Source: JAJEBT01 sp965214975
GTDB lineage: Bacteria; Pseudomonadota; Alphaproteobacteria; MPNO01; UBA830
Direction: 5' to 3'
Assembly: GCA_965214975.1 (NCBI GenBank)
Contig: OZ244055.1
Location: 62,001-126,000 of the forward strand
DNA: 64,000 bases
A program made the position numbers and the translations under genes. Positions within the stretch are counted from its first letter, which is position 1; each line of letters begins with the position of its first letter. Under the pieces are notes generated by a model that was not told where the DNA came from, searched no databases, and was given only the letters and a program-made list of their open reading frames with translations. This document shows, one piece after another, positions 16,331-25,284 of this stretch.

Positions 16331-16460
16331 CCAGGATTTCTCATCGACGCAATTTATCCTACATTCAAAGATTCGCAAGGTCAGTCCGGTATCCAATCGG
16401 ATTTGGTCAACCCTTGCACTGGTGGAGCTTTCTAAAGTATCTGACAGAGCGGGCAGAGAG

Positions 16461-17363
16461 ATGACATCGTCAACGGAAATTACCCGATATCGCAGCATGA
16501 TGCGTCAGTTCGTCTCGGGTTTGGCTGTGTCGGCGGAGCAAATGGAAAGCTGGCTGCACGTCCCCGCCGGACAAGTTGATTCTGGACGGCAAATCCCGAG
16601 CGACGAGGATTGGCCTGACGAGTGGCTGCGCGTCTGCTGTGCCCTTCTACTGCGCAGGGCGCGGCTTCACGCGCTCGCCGTGGTCCGGGCCAACGAGGCA
16701 GACAACGCGCATTCGCTTGGCGTGCAGATGCGTCCCGCGCTCGAGTGCGCCGGGCAATTGGCGCTGGTTATTCGCAACCTGATACTGGAACCAGATCGTG
16801 ACCCTGACAGAGTCTTGGCATACTTAAGGGCCGATCATTGTGGAACGATAGTCAAAGCCACAAAGGGAAAGATTGACTACGGTCAAATGTTGAAGCGGAT
16901 CGCCCCACTTAGCATAGAATCGGAAGAAGAGGCCAAACGGGTATTGGACAATGATCCCCTGTTCAAAGAAGCCACCGAAACCAGGAAGAGAAAAGTGCGT
17001 GCTCTAAAACACATCGAAAAGGTAGAGAATCTATTTGGTGGAAAGAAATGGTATCGATACTTAAGCGAGAATTTCTGTCATGTTAACCCGGCCGGAGAGC
17101 GATATACATATCGAGGGGGTGTCGTTTCAACGAATACGATGCAGGACAATTTTCTCTTTGCCCGCATGATGGACTACTTGGCAAACCAGATGGCCGTCAT
17201 GATTGCATGTGCGGCGATGTGCCCAGTTGACTGGAAGGTTGAGGAGACCCAAGCGGACGACGCACTGGCGCAGCTAAAGCTGATCCGTGTCAAGACCAAG
17301 AAGCATCGGGATTTGGCGGTGTCAGAAATGGCCAATACAGAAGCGCATGGTGACACCGGATGA
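16461..17363 (+). CDS. Hypothetical protein, first gene of an AT-rich two-gene module
   Basis: The 300-aa protein (starts MTSSTEITRYRSMMRQFVSG) is predicted helical, with QMRPALECAGQLALVIRNLI, a basic middle (TRKRKVRALKHIEKVENLF) and a helical C-terminus (ARMMDYLANQMAVMIACAAM). The helical outline recalls DUF5677/HEPN-like proteins, but no catalytic motif is clear. ATG 16461 follows a purine-rich stretch. Base composition is far more AT-rich than the flanks, suggesting recent transfer. The next gene overlaps by 4 bp. Function unknown. Confidence 0.6.
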   Translation: MTSSTEITRYRSMMRQFVSGLAVSAEQMESWLHVPAGQVDSGRQIPSDEDWPDEWLRVCCALLLRRARLHALAVVRANEADNAHSLGVQMRPALECAGQLALVIRNLILEPDRDPDRVLAYLRADHCGTIVKATKGKIDYGQMLKRIAPLSIESEEEAKRVLDNDPLFKEATETRKRKVRALKHIEKVENLFGGKKWYRYLSENFCHVNPAGERYTYRGGVVSTNTMQDNFLFARMMDYLANQMAVMIACAAMCPVDWKVEETQADDALAQLKLIRVKTKKHRDLAVSEMANTEAHGDTG

Positions 17364-17980
17364 ACGCAAACAAAGAGTCCGCGCCGAATACTGCGGACGT
17401 TGGCATTGATGAGTGGCGGAAACGTTGCGTCGAAGAACTGGATTTACTGAGCGAGCTTCGGAAAGTTCATTTGCTGATTGACAAGCCTACACGCGAAGTA
17501 GGGAACAACGAACCGCAGTGGATTTTTCGGCTGCGAAAAATCGGTCTTCATGTGTCCGCAGTCATTGGTTGGGAAATTTGTGCCGACATGGAGCACGTAA
17601 TGGCGTCGGAACTCCGTGCGGCCTACGAGCAGATGGATCGGGTATGGCGTGAAATTCCGGATAGCTACCGCCTTGCGATCGAGGACGGATGGTGGGCGAA
17701 CGAGGCCAAAAACAGCTTGCTAGCTACCTACGACCATCCAACCCCGCAAAGCCTGATGCTCTCTGTGGGGCATGGTGGCTTCATTCGCGGCGAGGACCGA
17801 CATAGCTATGCGTGTTTGGCGTGCTGGTTGTTCAGGCTCGAATCCGGATACGGTTCCGCTCTTGTATACTTGGCGACGGTGCTTGGGGCTGAGGGTGACG
17901 TATTGGGCCGATTGACGGCATTGGTCCGATTGACGTCTGCGTTCCAGAATCTTCCGCTCGACTCCGAAAGATTGCGTTAG
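17360..17980 (+). CDS. Hypothetical protein, second gene of the AT-rich module
   Basis: The 206-aa product (starts MNANKESAPNTADVGIDEWR) is overlapped by the upstream gene (ATGA) and so is co-translated. It is soluble, largely helical, with KIGLHVSAVIGWEICADMEH and RHSYACLACWLFRLESGYGS. No family is recognised. The pair sits between IS relics as a compact cargo, which fits an uncharacterised defence or TA module, but that is inference only. Confidence 0.6.
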   Translation: MNANKESAPNTADVGIDEWRKRCVEELDLLSELRKVHLLIDKPTREVGNNEPQWIFRLRKIGLHVSAVIGWEICADMEHVMASELRAAYEQMDRVWREIPDSYRLAIEDGWWANEAKNSLLATYDHPTPQSLMLSVGHGGFIRGEDRHSYACLACWLFRLESGYGSALVYLATVLGAEGDVLGRLTALVRLTSAFQNLPLDSERLR

Positions 17981-18043
17981 TGGAAGGGCAGTATCCGCAA
18001 GCTCCAGGGCACCATTCGTCCCTGTACCATCTTCCCGCGCCAC

Positions 18044-19147
18044 GTGCCATCCGCTTCGCGGCCCCGTCCCCGTTCCGACGTCTTCGGCCTGAACGGGAGC
18101 AGGATCCTCGACGGTCTGGCGCAGGGCGCGAAGCGCGAGAACATGCGCGGGCCGGTCGCCGCCGCCGAGTGCGCGGGCACGCTGTCGCAGCGGGAGACGG
18201 AAGCGCCCGGCGCCTGGAAAGACCCCAGGACCGGCCGCTTCGTGCCGGTCCCGGAGTCGGCCCCGCACCGGGTCGTCACCTCCGTCGACCCCGAGCGGTT
18301 CGAGGCCGTGCTGCAGCGCTTCGCGACCGCGCGGCTGAACCTCGGCCGCGCGATCGCGATCGACGGCAAGCGCATCCGCGGCGCGAACCGCAACGGCGCG
18401 GACCACCACGAGACCGCGACCCTGGTCGACCACGCAACCCGCGCGCCGCTCGCGAGCCTCGCCTTCAACGGGGAGGGCGGCGAGGTCGCCGCCGTGCACG
18501 CGCCGCTGGAGCGGGTTCCCGTCGACGGCCGCGTGATCACCCTCGACGCCCTCCGCACAACCCGCAAAACCGCCCGGCTCATCAAGGACACCCACGGCGC
18601 CGACCATCTCGTGACGGGCAGGGGAAACGCTCCCGAGACCCGCGACATCCTCGCCTCCATCGACTGGGAAGAGGACGGGAGCGGCCACTTCACGGAAGGC
18701 ATCGACAAGGCCCACGGACGCACCGGGCAACGCCGTATCGCGACCCTGACCCCGCACCCGCGCCTGATCAACCACCCCCATGTCGCGCAGGTCTTCCGGG
18801 TCACCCGCGAGCGCACCGACGCGCGCCGCAACGGCACCGGAGAGACCGCCGGCGGGCACGCCTGCGGCATCACCTCGGCGCCGGCGGAGCGCGCCTCCCC
18901 GCAGGAGCTCCTCGCCTGGAACCGCGGACACCGGGCGGTCGAGGCCACCCGCCACGTCCGGGACACGCTCTTCGGCGAGGACGCGTGCCTTGCGCGGACC
19001 GGCTTCGCGCCCGGGAACAACGCGACCGCCACCAACCTCGCGCTCGCGGTCATCATCCACAGGACCGGCTCCGCCGGCATCGCCTCGGCAACCCGGCGCT
19101 TCGCGCTCCGGCGCAGGGACGCCTTCGCCGCGATCCTGTCCCCCTGA
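18044..19147 (+). pseudogene. ISAs1-family transposase fused to an IS110 fragment
   Basis: From about residue 40 the frame matches ISAs1/H-repeat transposases: LGRAIAIDGKRIRGANRNG, ITLDALRTTRKTARLIKDTH and ERASPQELLAWNRGHRAVEA with TLFGEDACLARTGFAPGNNA. The N-terminal dimer domain is missing. The preceding stretch (18073-18145, SDVFGLNGSRILDGLA) is a piece of the IS110-type transposase found at 35930-36000, in the same frame. A mosaic relic; the catalytic core is largely there but the N-terminus is not. Confidence 0.7.
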
Positions 19148-19350
19148 ACGCCGCGGCGCATCGCCGCCACGCCGCCGGTCCGCCGGCAGCGGCATCCGGC
19201 GCCTCCGGACCTGAATCCCGCCTCGAACGAAGGCCGCGAACCCGCGAAACGGACCGTCGCGCGCCAGCCGCAACGCCCGGACGCGGCCCGGACCGACCGG
19301 AATCGGCCGCAATTGGCGAGGGGGGAACGCCCCTGCTGCGCCGAGCGTGC
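19148..19350. other. Stretch without a recognisable gene
   Basis: GC-rich sequence between the ISAs1 relic and the HigBA promoter. I see no gene and no clear repeat. Confidence 0.4.
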
Positions 19351-19354
19351 GTGC

Positions 19355-19383
19355 TTGAAAGGCTATAGCGGATGCGCTATAGA
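19355..19383 (+). promoter_or_regulatory. HigBA promoter with embedded palindromic operator
   Basis: TTGAAA (19355-19360) and TATAGA (19378-19383) are separated by exactly 17 bp. A perfect palindrome CTATAGCG-GATG-CGCTATAG (19363-19382) fills the spacer and covers the -10. Transcription would begin near 19390, at the toxin ATG, implying a leaderless message. The palindrome is the natural site for autorepression by the HTH antitoxin. Confidence 0.6.
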
Positions 19384-19389
19384 TCGGAG

Positions 19390-19713
19390 ATGGACTGGAC
19401 GGTCGAAACCGTGTCGACCGTCGACGCCGGAACCGCGGCCTTGCCAGTGGTGTTGCGCGTCCGGGTGTTGCGGCTGCTGGAGACGGTGGAGAATGTCGGG
19501 CTGGAGACGCTTCGCGCACCGCATGTCAGGCATCTTGAGGGAAAGCTCCGGGAACTTCGGGTGCGGGCGGACGGCGGCATCGCGCGGGGGATCCACGTGA
19601 CGGCTGCGGGCCGGCGGGTGGTGGTGTTGCACGTCTTCGCGAAGAAGTCGCGCAAGACGACGGGGCGCGCGCTCGCGACCGCCCGGGAACGGATGAGGCA
19701 GGTGATCGCATGA
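19390..19713 (+). CDS. higB: RelE/HigB-type toxin (phage Gp49-like)
   Basis: The 107-aa protein begins MDWTVETVSTVDAGTAALPV and continues with HVRHLEGKLRELRVRADGGI and RRVVVLHVFAKKSRKT, the hallmarks of Gp49/HigB toxins, which cut mRNA on the ribosome. I chose ATG 19390 over ATG 19372 because family homology begins there and the -10 box overlaps the earlier ATG. The antitoxin gene follows with a 4-bp overlap; toxin-first order is typical of HigBA. Confidence 0.8.
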   Translation: MDWTVETVSTVDAGTAALPVVLRVRVLRLLETVENVGLETLRAPHVRHLEGKLRELRVRADGGIARGIHVTAAGRRVVVLHVFAKKSRKTTGRALATARERMRQVIA

Positions 19714-19994
19714 CGAAACTGAAGGATCTGAAGGCGCGTTTCATGGAGGATCCCGGGTTCCGGGAGGAATACGCGCGCATCGACGAGGAATATGCGCTCA
19801 TCGAGGCGCTGGTCCGCGCCCGCACGGCGGCGAAGCTCACGCAGGCGCAGCTTGCCCAACGGCTCGGCACGACCCAGTCCGCGGTCGCGCGGCTGGAATG
19901 CGGCCGGGTGTCGCCGTCCTTCGCGACCCTTCGCCGCTACGCCGAAGCGGCCGGCACGCGGCTGACCGTGGGCCTTGTCCCGGCCGACGGCTGA
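19710..19994 (+). CDS. higA: HigA-type XRE antitoxin
   Basis: The 94-aa protein has a helical N-terminus (FMEDPGFREEYARIDEEYAL) and a C-terminal Cro/CI HTH (AKLTQAQLAQRLGTTQSAVA, RLECGRVSPSFATLRRYAEA). It is coupled to the toxin by ATGA. It should neutralise HigB and bind the palindrome at 19363-19382. Confidence 0.8.
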   Translation: MTKLKDLKARFMEDPGFREEYARIDEEYALIEALVRARTAAKLTQAQLAQRLGTTQSAVARLECGRVSPSFATLRRYAEAAGTRLTVGLVPADG

Positions 19995-20067
19995 GGCATG
20001 GGACAGGCCGGGCGGCCGGCACGTCCGCGACGCTCGCCCGTCAACGCACTGACCTAACCGCATCCCG

Positions 20068-21666
20068 ATGCGAATCAAGTCGGTACACCTGAGGAACTAC
20101 AAGCGGTTCACGGACCTCACGATAGCCGGCATTCCCGCGACGGCGAGGCTTGTTGTACTCGTCGGCCCGAACGGCACCGGCAAGTCGTCGGTCTTCGACT
20201 CGTTCCTGCTCAAGGCGAGCGCGGCCGTTATCGGTCATCCACTCTCCGGTGACAGGGAGCAGTACTACGACAAGGACGGGGCCCAATCCCGGGACTCCAG
20301 CGAGGTTGCGCGACGGGTGACGATCGGGTTCCATGGTTCCGGGGACGGGCCGGCCGACCTGAAGTCCGCGTTCCAGGTCCGGTCAGCGTACCGGAACGAG
20401 TCAGACTTCCGCATTGAACAACTGCGGGCCGCCCGGTCGGAGGATACCGGTCCCCGCATCGCCCGAATCATCGATGTTGACGCCTCCGTGTCGCAGAACT
20501 TCACACGCATGGCCTGGAAGGGGATGCAGGATCTGTACGGGGACGCTTCGGAGAAAGTCACCATCGGCGAGTACCGGAGAAAGTCCCTCGGTGACCTGCA
20601 AGAGGCGATGCGCGGCCTGTTCACGGATCCGGCGCTCGTTCTGCAGGACTTCGGCGGCATCCAGGCGAGGTCGTTTCGGTTCTCCAAGGGCGGAGTGTCC
20701 GACTTTCATTACAAGAATCTCTCCGGCGGGGAGAAGGCGGCGTTCGACATCCTCCTCGACGTGTTCGTGAAACGCGACGTGGCGGCTGACGCGGTGTTCT
20801 GCATCGACGAGCCGGAGCTGCACATGGGGACGGACCTCCAGGGGCCGCTGATCGCATCCATCCTCGAACTGCTGCCGAACCCGACGCAACTGTGGGTCGC
20901 CACACACTCGATCGGGATCGTCAGGGAGGCGTACCGGATGCACCAGGACCGACCCGGAGAGGTCGCCTTCCTCGACTTCTCGGGTCGCGATTTCGACGAA
21001 CCCGTCAGCATCGCGCCCAGCGTCCCCAACCGGATGTTCTGGCAGAACACCTACAAGGTGGCTCTGGACGACCTGTCCTCCCTGGTCGCCCCGCAGCGCG
21101 TGGTCATCTGCGAAGGCAGCAGGGACAGGCACATCGATGCTTTCGACGCGCGGTGCTACAACGAGCTGTTCGCGGGCGAGTCGCCCGAGACGCTCTTCAT
21201 CTCGCAGGGCGGCGCGGAAGAGGTCATCCGCTCCGAGCACCTGGTCGCCGTCCTGCAGTCCGTCGCGTGCGGCATCGCCGTGCACAAGGTGATCGACCGC
21301 GACGACATGAGCGACCAGGAGCGGACGCGAAAGATCGAGCAGGGCACCCGAGTGTTGCGGCGCCGTGAGCTCGAGGACTATCTCTATGATCAGGCCGTTC
21401 TGCGGACCTTCCTGGAGACCTCGAGCTGCGGGGAGAACGTGGTCGAGGCCGTGCTGAACGAGCGGAGGTCGCTGTTGAACGGTCAGGCGGGCCCCGTCAA
21501 CGTCAAGGACATCTCACGGAAGCTGTTCGAGAGGATCCGCAATGCCACGAAGCTGCAGAATCTTGGCAATACCCGGGAGGAGTTCGCCTTGCAGCACTTG
21601 GTGCCCGCACTGCGCGAGACCCCCAGCGTGTACGGGGAACTCCGCAAGGACGTGTTCGGGGTCTGA
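20068..21666 (+). CDS. OLD-like AAA ATPase with a TOPRIM-like C-terminal half
   Basis: The 532-aa protein opens RIKSVHLRNYKRFTDLTI, typical of RecF/OLD-type SMC-like ATPases. The Walker A is GPNGTGKSS at residues 33-41, the ABC signature NLSGGEKAAFD is near 218, and Walker B is VFCIDEPELHMG near 250. After residue 345 comes VVICEGSRDRHIDAFDARCY, reminiscent of a TOPRIM strand with its Glu, then VIDRDDMSDQER with clustered Asp. OLD-family proteins are ATP-driven nucleases used in phage defence. ATG 20068 begins the conserved strand directly. It stands alone after HigBA. Confidence 0.7.
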   Translation: MRIKSVHLRNYKRFTDLTIAGIPATARLVVLVGPNGTGKSSVFDSFLLKASAAVIGHPLSGDREQYYDKDGAQSRDSSEVARRVTIGFHGSGDGPADLKSAFQVRSAYRNESDFRIEQLRAARSEDTGPRIARIIDVDASVSQNFTRMAWKGMQDLYGDASEKVTIGEYRRKSLGDLQEAMRGLFTDPALVLQDFGGIQARSFRFSKGGVSDFHYKNLSGGEKAAFDILLDVFVKRDVAADAVFCIDEPELHMGTDLQGPLIASILELLPNPTQLWVATHSIGIVREAYRMHQDRPGEVAFLDFSGRDFDEPVSIAPSVPNRMFWQNTYKVALDDLSSLVAPQRVVICEGSRDRHIDAFDARCYNELFAGESPETLFISQGGAEEVIRSEHLVAVLQSVACGIAVHKVIDRDDMSDQERTRKIEQGTRVLRRRELEDYLYDQAVLRTFLETSSCGENVVEAVLNERRSLLNGQAGPVNVKDISRKLFERIRNATKLQNLGNTREEFALQHLVPALRETPSVYGELRKDVFGV

Positions 21667-21698
21667 CCCCGTCTTCGCCACTTTTCGGTTCAAATTCC

Positions 21699-21766
21699 GC
21701 AACTGCCCAGGCCTGATTTCGCCGGAGGTCGGGAGGCGAGTGCTCGGGTGATGCGGGTCGGCGCCG
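21699..21766. mobile_element. IS66 terminus relic
   Basis: GCAACTGCCCAGGCCTGATT and the following 50 bp match the left end of the IS66 element at 53629. The relic then joins directly to an IS-A transposase fragment. Confidence 0.6.
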
Positions 21767-21770
21767 ACGG

Positions 21771-22327
21771 GTTTCATGCCCGACCACGCGGTCGCCGAGG
21801 GTCCGCCTGACCACCGCCTCGTGCAGACGCGCCGGCAACGCGCACTCGGAGAACTCGGCGAAGGCCCGCGAGAAGGTCGCCTCGCTCGGGATCTCCCCGG
21901 GCCCGGACCAGCCGCACAGCCGGCGCAGCGTCCTGTCGACTTGGAGACGCCCGCTCGGGGCGCGCGTCGTCGGCAGGTTGAAGACCGCCTTGGCGGCGAA
22001 CGCGCGGGCCAGCGCCGCGCGGTCCTCGGCCGGTCGGGCAGGCCGTCGAAACGGGAAGAAGGCTCCCGTCGCGCGCGAACCCGGGAACCGCCGCGAGGTG
22101 CCGATGCCTCCCGCCAAGCGGTCCGGGTTCTTCCCCGGGCCACGGGAACAGGTCGGCTTGAACGTGATGCCGGGACTGGTGCAATGTCCGCATTGGCGCC
22201 ATGGGGCCGCTCTTTCTGTCGATGTTCTGCGAAACCCGACAGAATCACGGAGCGGCCCCGATTGCCAGGGAAATTCGCCGGCCGCGGCAAAAAAATTCCC
22301 TCGAACGCGGAATTTTGCAAGTTCCTC
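21771..22327 (-). pseudogene. IS-A transposase, frameshifted N-terminal half with left end
   Basis: The left inverted repeat (GAGGAACTTGCAAAATTCC, read on the reverse strand) ends at 22327. ATG 22202 starts MAPMRTLHQSRHHVQADLF; after about 45 codons the match moves to another frame (RPAEDRAALARAFAAKAVFN through LCGWSGPGEIPSEATFSRAF) and stops at HETRR near 21780. The C-terminal catalytic half is gone, replaced by an IS66 end. Confidence 0.75.
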
Positions 22328-22332
22328 TTGGA

Positions 22333-22908
22333 TCAAGTTGGTGAGATCGGTGGCTTCGGTTGAGCGGGATGGGTCATCTTGCGGTTGGCATCGTTTGCAA
22401 GATCCCGTCGTTTTTGACGTTTCCCGTAAATGAACACGCTGACCAATCCAACAATGGCCAAGATCACGGATGCCAGTCCCCACCATGGCTTGTCTTCTGC
22501 AACCAGATACATTCCTCCCAAGATAATAACCATGGTGATGATGAATCCAAACAATTGTCCTCGCGCCTCAAGTCTGACGTTGGACTCAGTGACGCGTGTT
22601 TCGTTTTGCTGACGATGCTGCTGCTGTCGCTCGGCCATCTGCATGATCCGGTCAGCCGCTCCCGGAAGCACGCTTTCATAGCCCGCCAAGTGATCCGGAT
22701 GCGGAAGTGGTCCGGCAAACATCTCCTTCCTGACGGCAACAACCTCGGTGATTTGCGGATCCAGGTATTCGGCAACGGCCTGCCGAATTTGCGGATCAAT
22801 GTCGCTCGTGTCCTCTCGCTCGGCAGGGACAGAAAGCTCTTTCTCGCGAGAATCGTCACGACCCGCCGGCTGCGTCCGACTCGGTCTGCTCCGACGCCTA
22901 CGAGGCAT
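22333..22908 (-). CDS. DUF2335-type membrane protein
   Basis: The 191-aa protein has a soluble N-terminus (DPQIRQAVAEYLDPQITEVV, FAGPLPHPDHLAGYESVLPG), a coiled stretch (MAERQQQHRQQNETRVTESN) and two adjacent membrane helices (LFGFIITMVIILGGMYLV and WGLASVILAIVGLVSVFIYG), then a charged tail. This is the DUF2335 layout, a small bacterial membrane family. ATG 22908 overlaps the upstream Panacea-like gene by 11 bp. Given that neighbour it is a candidate membrane-acting toxin (inference). It ends six bases from the IS-A end. Confidence 0.7.
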   Translation of the reverse strand: MPRRRRSRPSRTQPAGRDDSREKELSVPAEREDTSDIDPQIRQAVAEYLDPQITEVVAVRKEMFAGPLPHPDHLAGYESVLPGAADRIMQMAERQQQHRQQNETRVTESNVRLEARGQLFGFIITMVIILGGMYLVAEDKPWWGLASVILAIVGLVSVFIYGKRQKRRDLANDANRKMTHPAQPKPPISPT

Positions 22909-23551
22909 TGGAGCTGTCCAGTGGATACCCGAAGCTCGCCACGGCGCTGCGAAGGTCATCGCCTACCGCACGCCAATCGGCATCAATCGCCTCGGTGTCG
23001 CGCTCGTCGCCCGAATCCAGCTCGTACGGGTCGAGCATGCCGGCGAGATCGAGAGTCCGCGCCATGCCGGAAAGGAATGGCGGCAGAGGCGATCGATTCA
23101 ACGCTTTCGGAAAACGAACCGTCACCTCGGGAACGATACTGTTGACCGCCATGTCCGGATAGCTGTGATAGACGGCGGAAAGGAGTTCGCCAAAGGGAAG
23201 GGACAGCACCCAGTGGGCGACGTCTGCAACATACCGACGCACGGGTTCCGCGAGTTCGTTCAAAGCCGCTGTCCCGCGCTCATGGCCTGATTCGGTCAGG
23301 ATGTAGGCGCGATACCGCCCCGTGCCGTGGATGACGACTTCACCAGCGTGCCGCAACGCATCAAGCTCATCGAATACCGCCCTGTCGAACGGACCGTAGA
23401 GGTAGGGTCGGAAATCGAAGTGAGGGCCATCGACATGGGTTCCAGCCTCCCGATCGATCAGAAAGAGGAGCTTCTGGATCCGGACCGGGTCAAAACGAGT
23501 GCCGCGCACCCTGGACGCCATGGCCATCAGCACAACCTGAGAACGCACCAT
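22898..23551 (-). CDS. Panacea/SocA-like (DUF4065-type) antitoxin candidate
   Basis: The 217-aa protein carries VRIQKLLFLIDREAG followed by FDFRPYLYGPFDRAVFDELD, the pattern of the Panacea (DUF4065) domain, and a helical middle (ADVAHWVLSLPFGELLSAVY). Panacea proteins are versatile antitoxins that pair with many unrelated toxins, including membrane-active ones. ATG 23551 has a good ribosome site (GAGGAG, 8-bp spacing). Translationally coupled to the DUF2335 gene. Confidence 0.65.
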   Translation of the reverse strand: MVRSQVVLMAMASRVRGTRFDPVRIQKLLFLIDREAGTHVDGPHFDFRPYLYGPFDRAVFDELDALRHAGEVVIHGTGRYRAYILTESGHERGTAALNELAEPVRRYVADVAHWVLSLPFGELLSAVYHSYPDMAVNSIVPEVTVRFPKALNRSPLPPFLSGMARTLDLAGMLDPYELDSGDERDTEAIDADWRAVGDDLRSAVASFGYPLDSSNAS

Positions 23552-23760
23552 CGGGTTCTCCTCAACGGGCCAAATCGTCTGCCCGTGCACGCCATCCCGT
23601 TGCAGGCGGCGCGATCAAGACCGCCTCGAATGTGCCATGCGACGCCCGCTGCAATGCCAGTGCGTCACGCTGAATCGACTCACGCCAGCCGCAACGAGCA
23701 AGACACACGCGCCCTCGAACGCCTGTCCGAGCAGGTCAACGTCTTTCGAGCGCGCACGGT

Positions 23761-23812
23761 TGCCGAATCTCACCAAAGCAGCCACCCCGGAGCGAAGCGA
23801 CGCCATCACGTT
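23761..23812. mobile_element. Solo end of the IS21-type element (type A ends)
   Basis: TGCCGAATCTCACCAAAGCA and the next bases, including CCGGAGCGAAGCGACG, match the right end of the IS21 element at 42076 in reverse. The surrounding 23591-23896 holds no gene that I can support. Confidence 0.55.
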
Positions 23813-23896
23813 CCTGTCGGCAGTTCTCCCTTCCCGGTTTCCTGGGGATGGGTACACCGTTGAAGGCGCGGTGGCAAGGCGGTGCGGCATGGTGCC

Positions 23897-24069
23897 CAGG
23901 GTGATCCCACGCTGCGGTCCAGAACCCATTCGATCGCCCGGATGACAGGATCGGAGCCGGATCCGGCCGATCGGGGACGCCCTTGGAACCCGCAGGCCGC
24001 GGTGACGTCCCGGACGGGATCGCCCCGGCCCGCCCGGAGCGGATGTCCTGCCAGTGTGGGATAGTCCTG
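23897..24069. mobile_element. MITE-like element, copy 3
   Basis: The left repeat CAGGGTGATCCCACGCTG is identical to copy 1; the right end CAGTGTGGGATAGTCCTG has decayed like copy 2. The interior is close to copy 2. Confidence 0.7.
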
Positions 24070-24239
24070 GTGACGGTGCCGGAGAATTTCCCTGACGTTC
24101 ATCGTGTCAATCCTCTTCACCGCGCCTCCGTCTCCTCGAATCGATCGCTCGCTCGATCGGGCAGGGCCGGGAGAGAATCAAGGCTTCGACAAACCTCCGC
24201 CGGCATGCCGGGCACCGCGTCAGGGCGGCGGATCCTGGT

Positions 24240-24320
24240 GCCGTCCGACGGTCAAATGCCAGGAATCACCGTCGAGTGCCGCAGGAATCGCGGTCAAATG
24301 TCGCAGGAATTTGCGGTCCC
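24240..24320. repeat. IS21-type terminal motif repeats
   Basis: Two tandem motifs, GTCGAGTGCCGCAGGAATCG and GTCAAATGTCGCAGGAAT, match the short repeats of type B IS21 ends. They abut the 3' end of the NYN gene. 24070-24240 shows nothing. Confidence 0.5.
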
Positions 24321-24321
24321 C

Positions 24322-24946
24322 CTACCACCGCTGCGGCTTGCCGATCGTCGTGCCGGGGATCGGATCCGGCAACTGCGACTGCCGCAACGCGTTCGGCCGG
24401 ATATGCCTCGTGAAATCCGCATGATCCATGAGTTGGCGGGACGGCCGGCGGGTTCCGGGCGTCACCAACCCGATCCTCTTGCCGTGGTGCCGGCGCATGA
24501 GGCGCATCGCCTCCGCGAGGTCGCTGTCGTTGCTCACGACGACAGCGCAATCGTGGACGTCCAGCCAGCCATCGTTGAGGAGATGCACCGCCAGATTGAC
24601 GTCGGAGCCCTTCTCCTCGGTGCGGATCACCTCCGCCGTGCGCCGGTTTCCGATCGGCTGCGCGAGCGGCGCTCTGACCCGGTGGCTGGGGAAATGCCCG
24701 AAACACGCCTTGACCTCTGGACGGTAGCGCTGCAGGGCGCGGAGGTGGACATCCTGTCGCTGGGGCTTCGACGGATCGGCGGAGGTGCCCGACACCCTTG
24801 CCGTGAAGTGCCTGGCTGTCGGGATGTCGTGCCGGGGCTGGAGGATCCTGGCGAGCGGCGGCGGGCAGGTCCAGCCACTTCCAGGCGGTGTCCTTCAGCG
24901 CTCCATAGTGGGGATTGAAGCCGTCAACATGGACGCAGGTGCGCAT
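24322..24946 (-). pseudogene. NYN-domain (PIN-like) nuclease gene, frameshifted
   Basis: ATG 24946 begins MRTCVHVDGFNPHYGALKDT, the NYN/LabA-type start with its catalytic Asp. Near 24860 the match moves to another frame that continues with EVKACFGHFPSHRVRAPLAQ, AEVIRTEEKGSDVNLAVHLL and CAVVVSNDSDLAEAMRLMRR, including the remaining acidic residues, through to the natural C-terminus PDPIPGTTIGKPQRW. NYN proteins are RNases. A single frameshift separates it from an intact gene. Confidence 0.75.
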
Positions 24947-24958
24947 CGATGTTCGCCC

Positions 24959-24990
24959 AAAAAAGCAGGGGCCTCCGAAGAGGCCCCGCG
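24959..24990 (-). terminator. Rho-independent terminator, reverse strand
   Basis: Read on the reverse strand: GGGGCCTC-TTCG-GAGGCCCC followed by TGC and a run of six T. This is a strong hairpin with a UUCG tetraloop. It lies upstream of the NYN start, so it ends transcription arriving from the right. 24991-25280 holds no gene; a hairpin-like repeat at 25075-25140 recurs inverted at 32925-32985. Confidence 0.7.
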
Positions 24991-25284
24991 CCCTGCGGTC
25001 GAAACCGCAAGGGGAGTTGACGACAACCTGGACGACCGACCCGCAGAGGTCAAGCGACAGCCAGGAAAAATTTTTTGTCGCGGCTGGGACTTCGGAGCGA
25101 GCGGGACCGCTCGTGCCGCAGGTGTTTCGAGGGTGCTCCGAGCGTGGAGGTCTCGACATGATGGACACTCGCCGGAATGCGCTCCTGGATGCACGCACTG
25201 ATGACGGTTCGTCATGCCTTGGAACGAGGCCACCCGCAAGCAATGTGCCCGGAACACGGGGCGATACGAAAGCGATTGCGGATT

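Noticed and set aside
24240..24320. Short tandem motifs as a CRISPR array
   Set aside because: Units are adjacent without unique spacers and match IS21-type end repeats elsewhere in the window.
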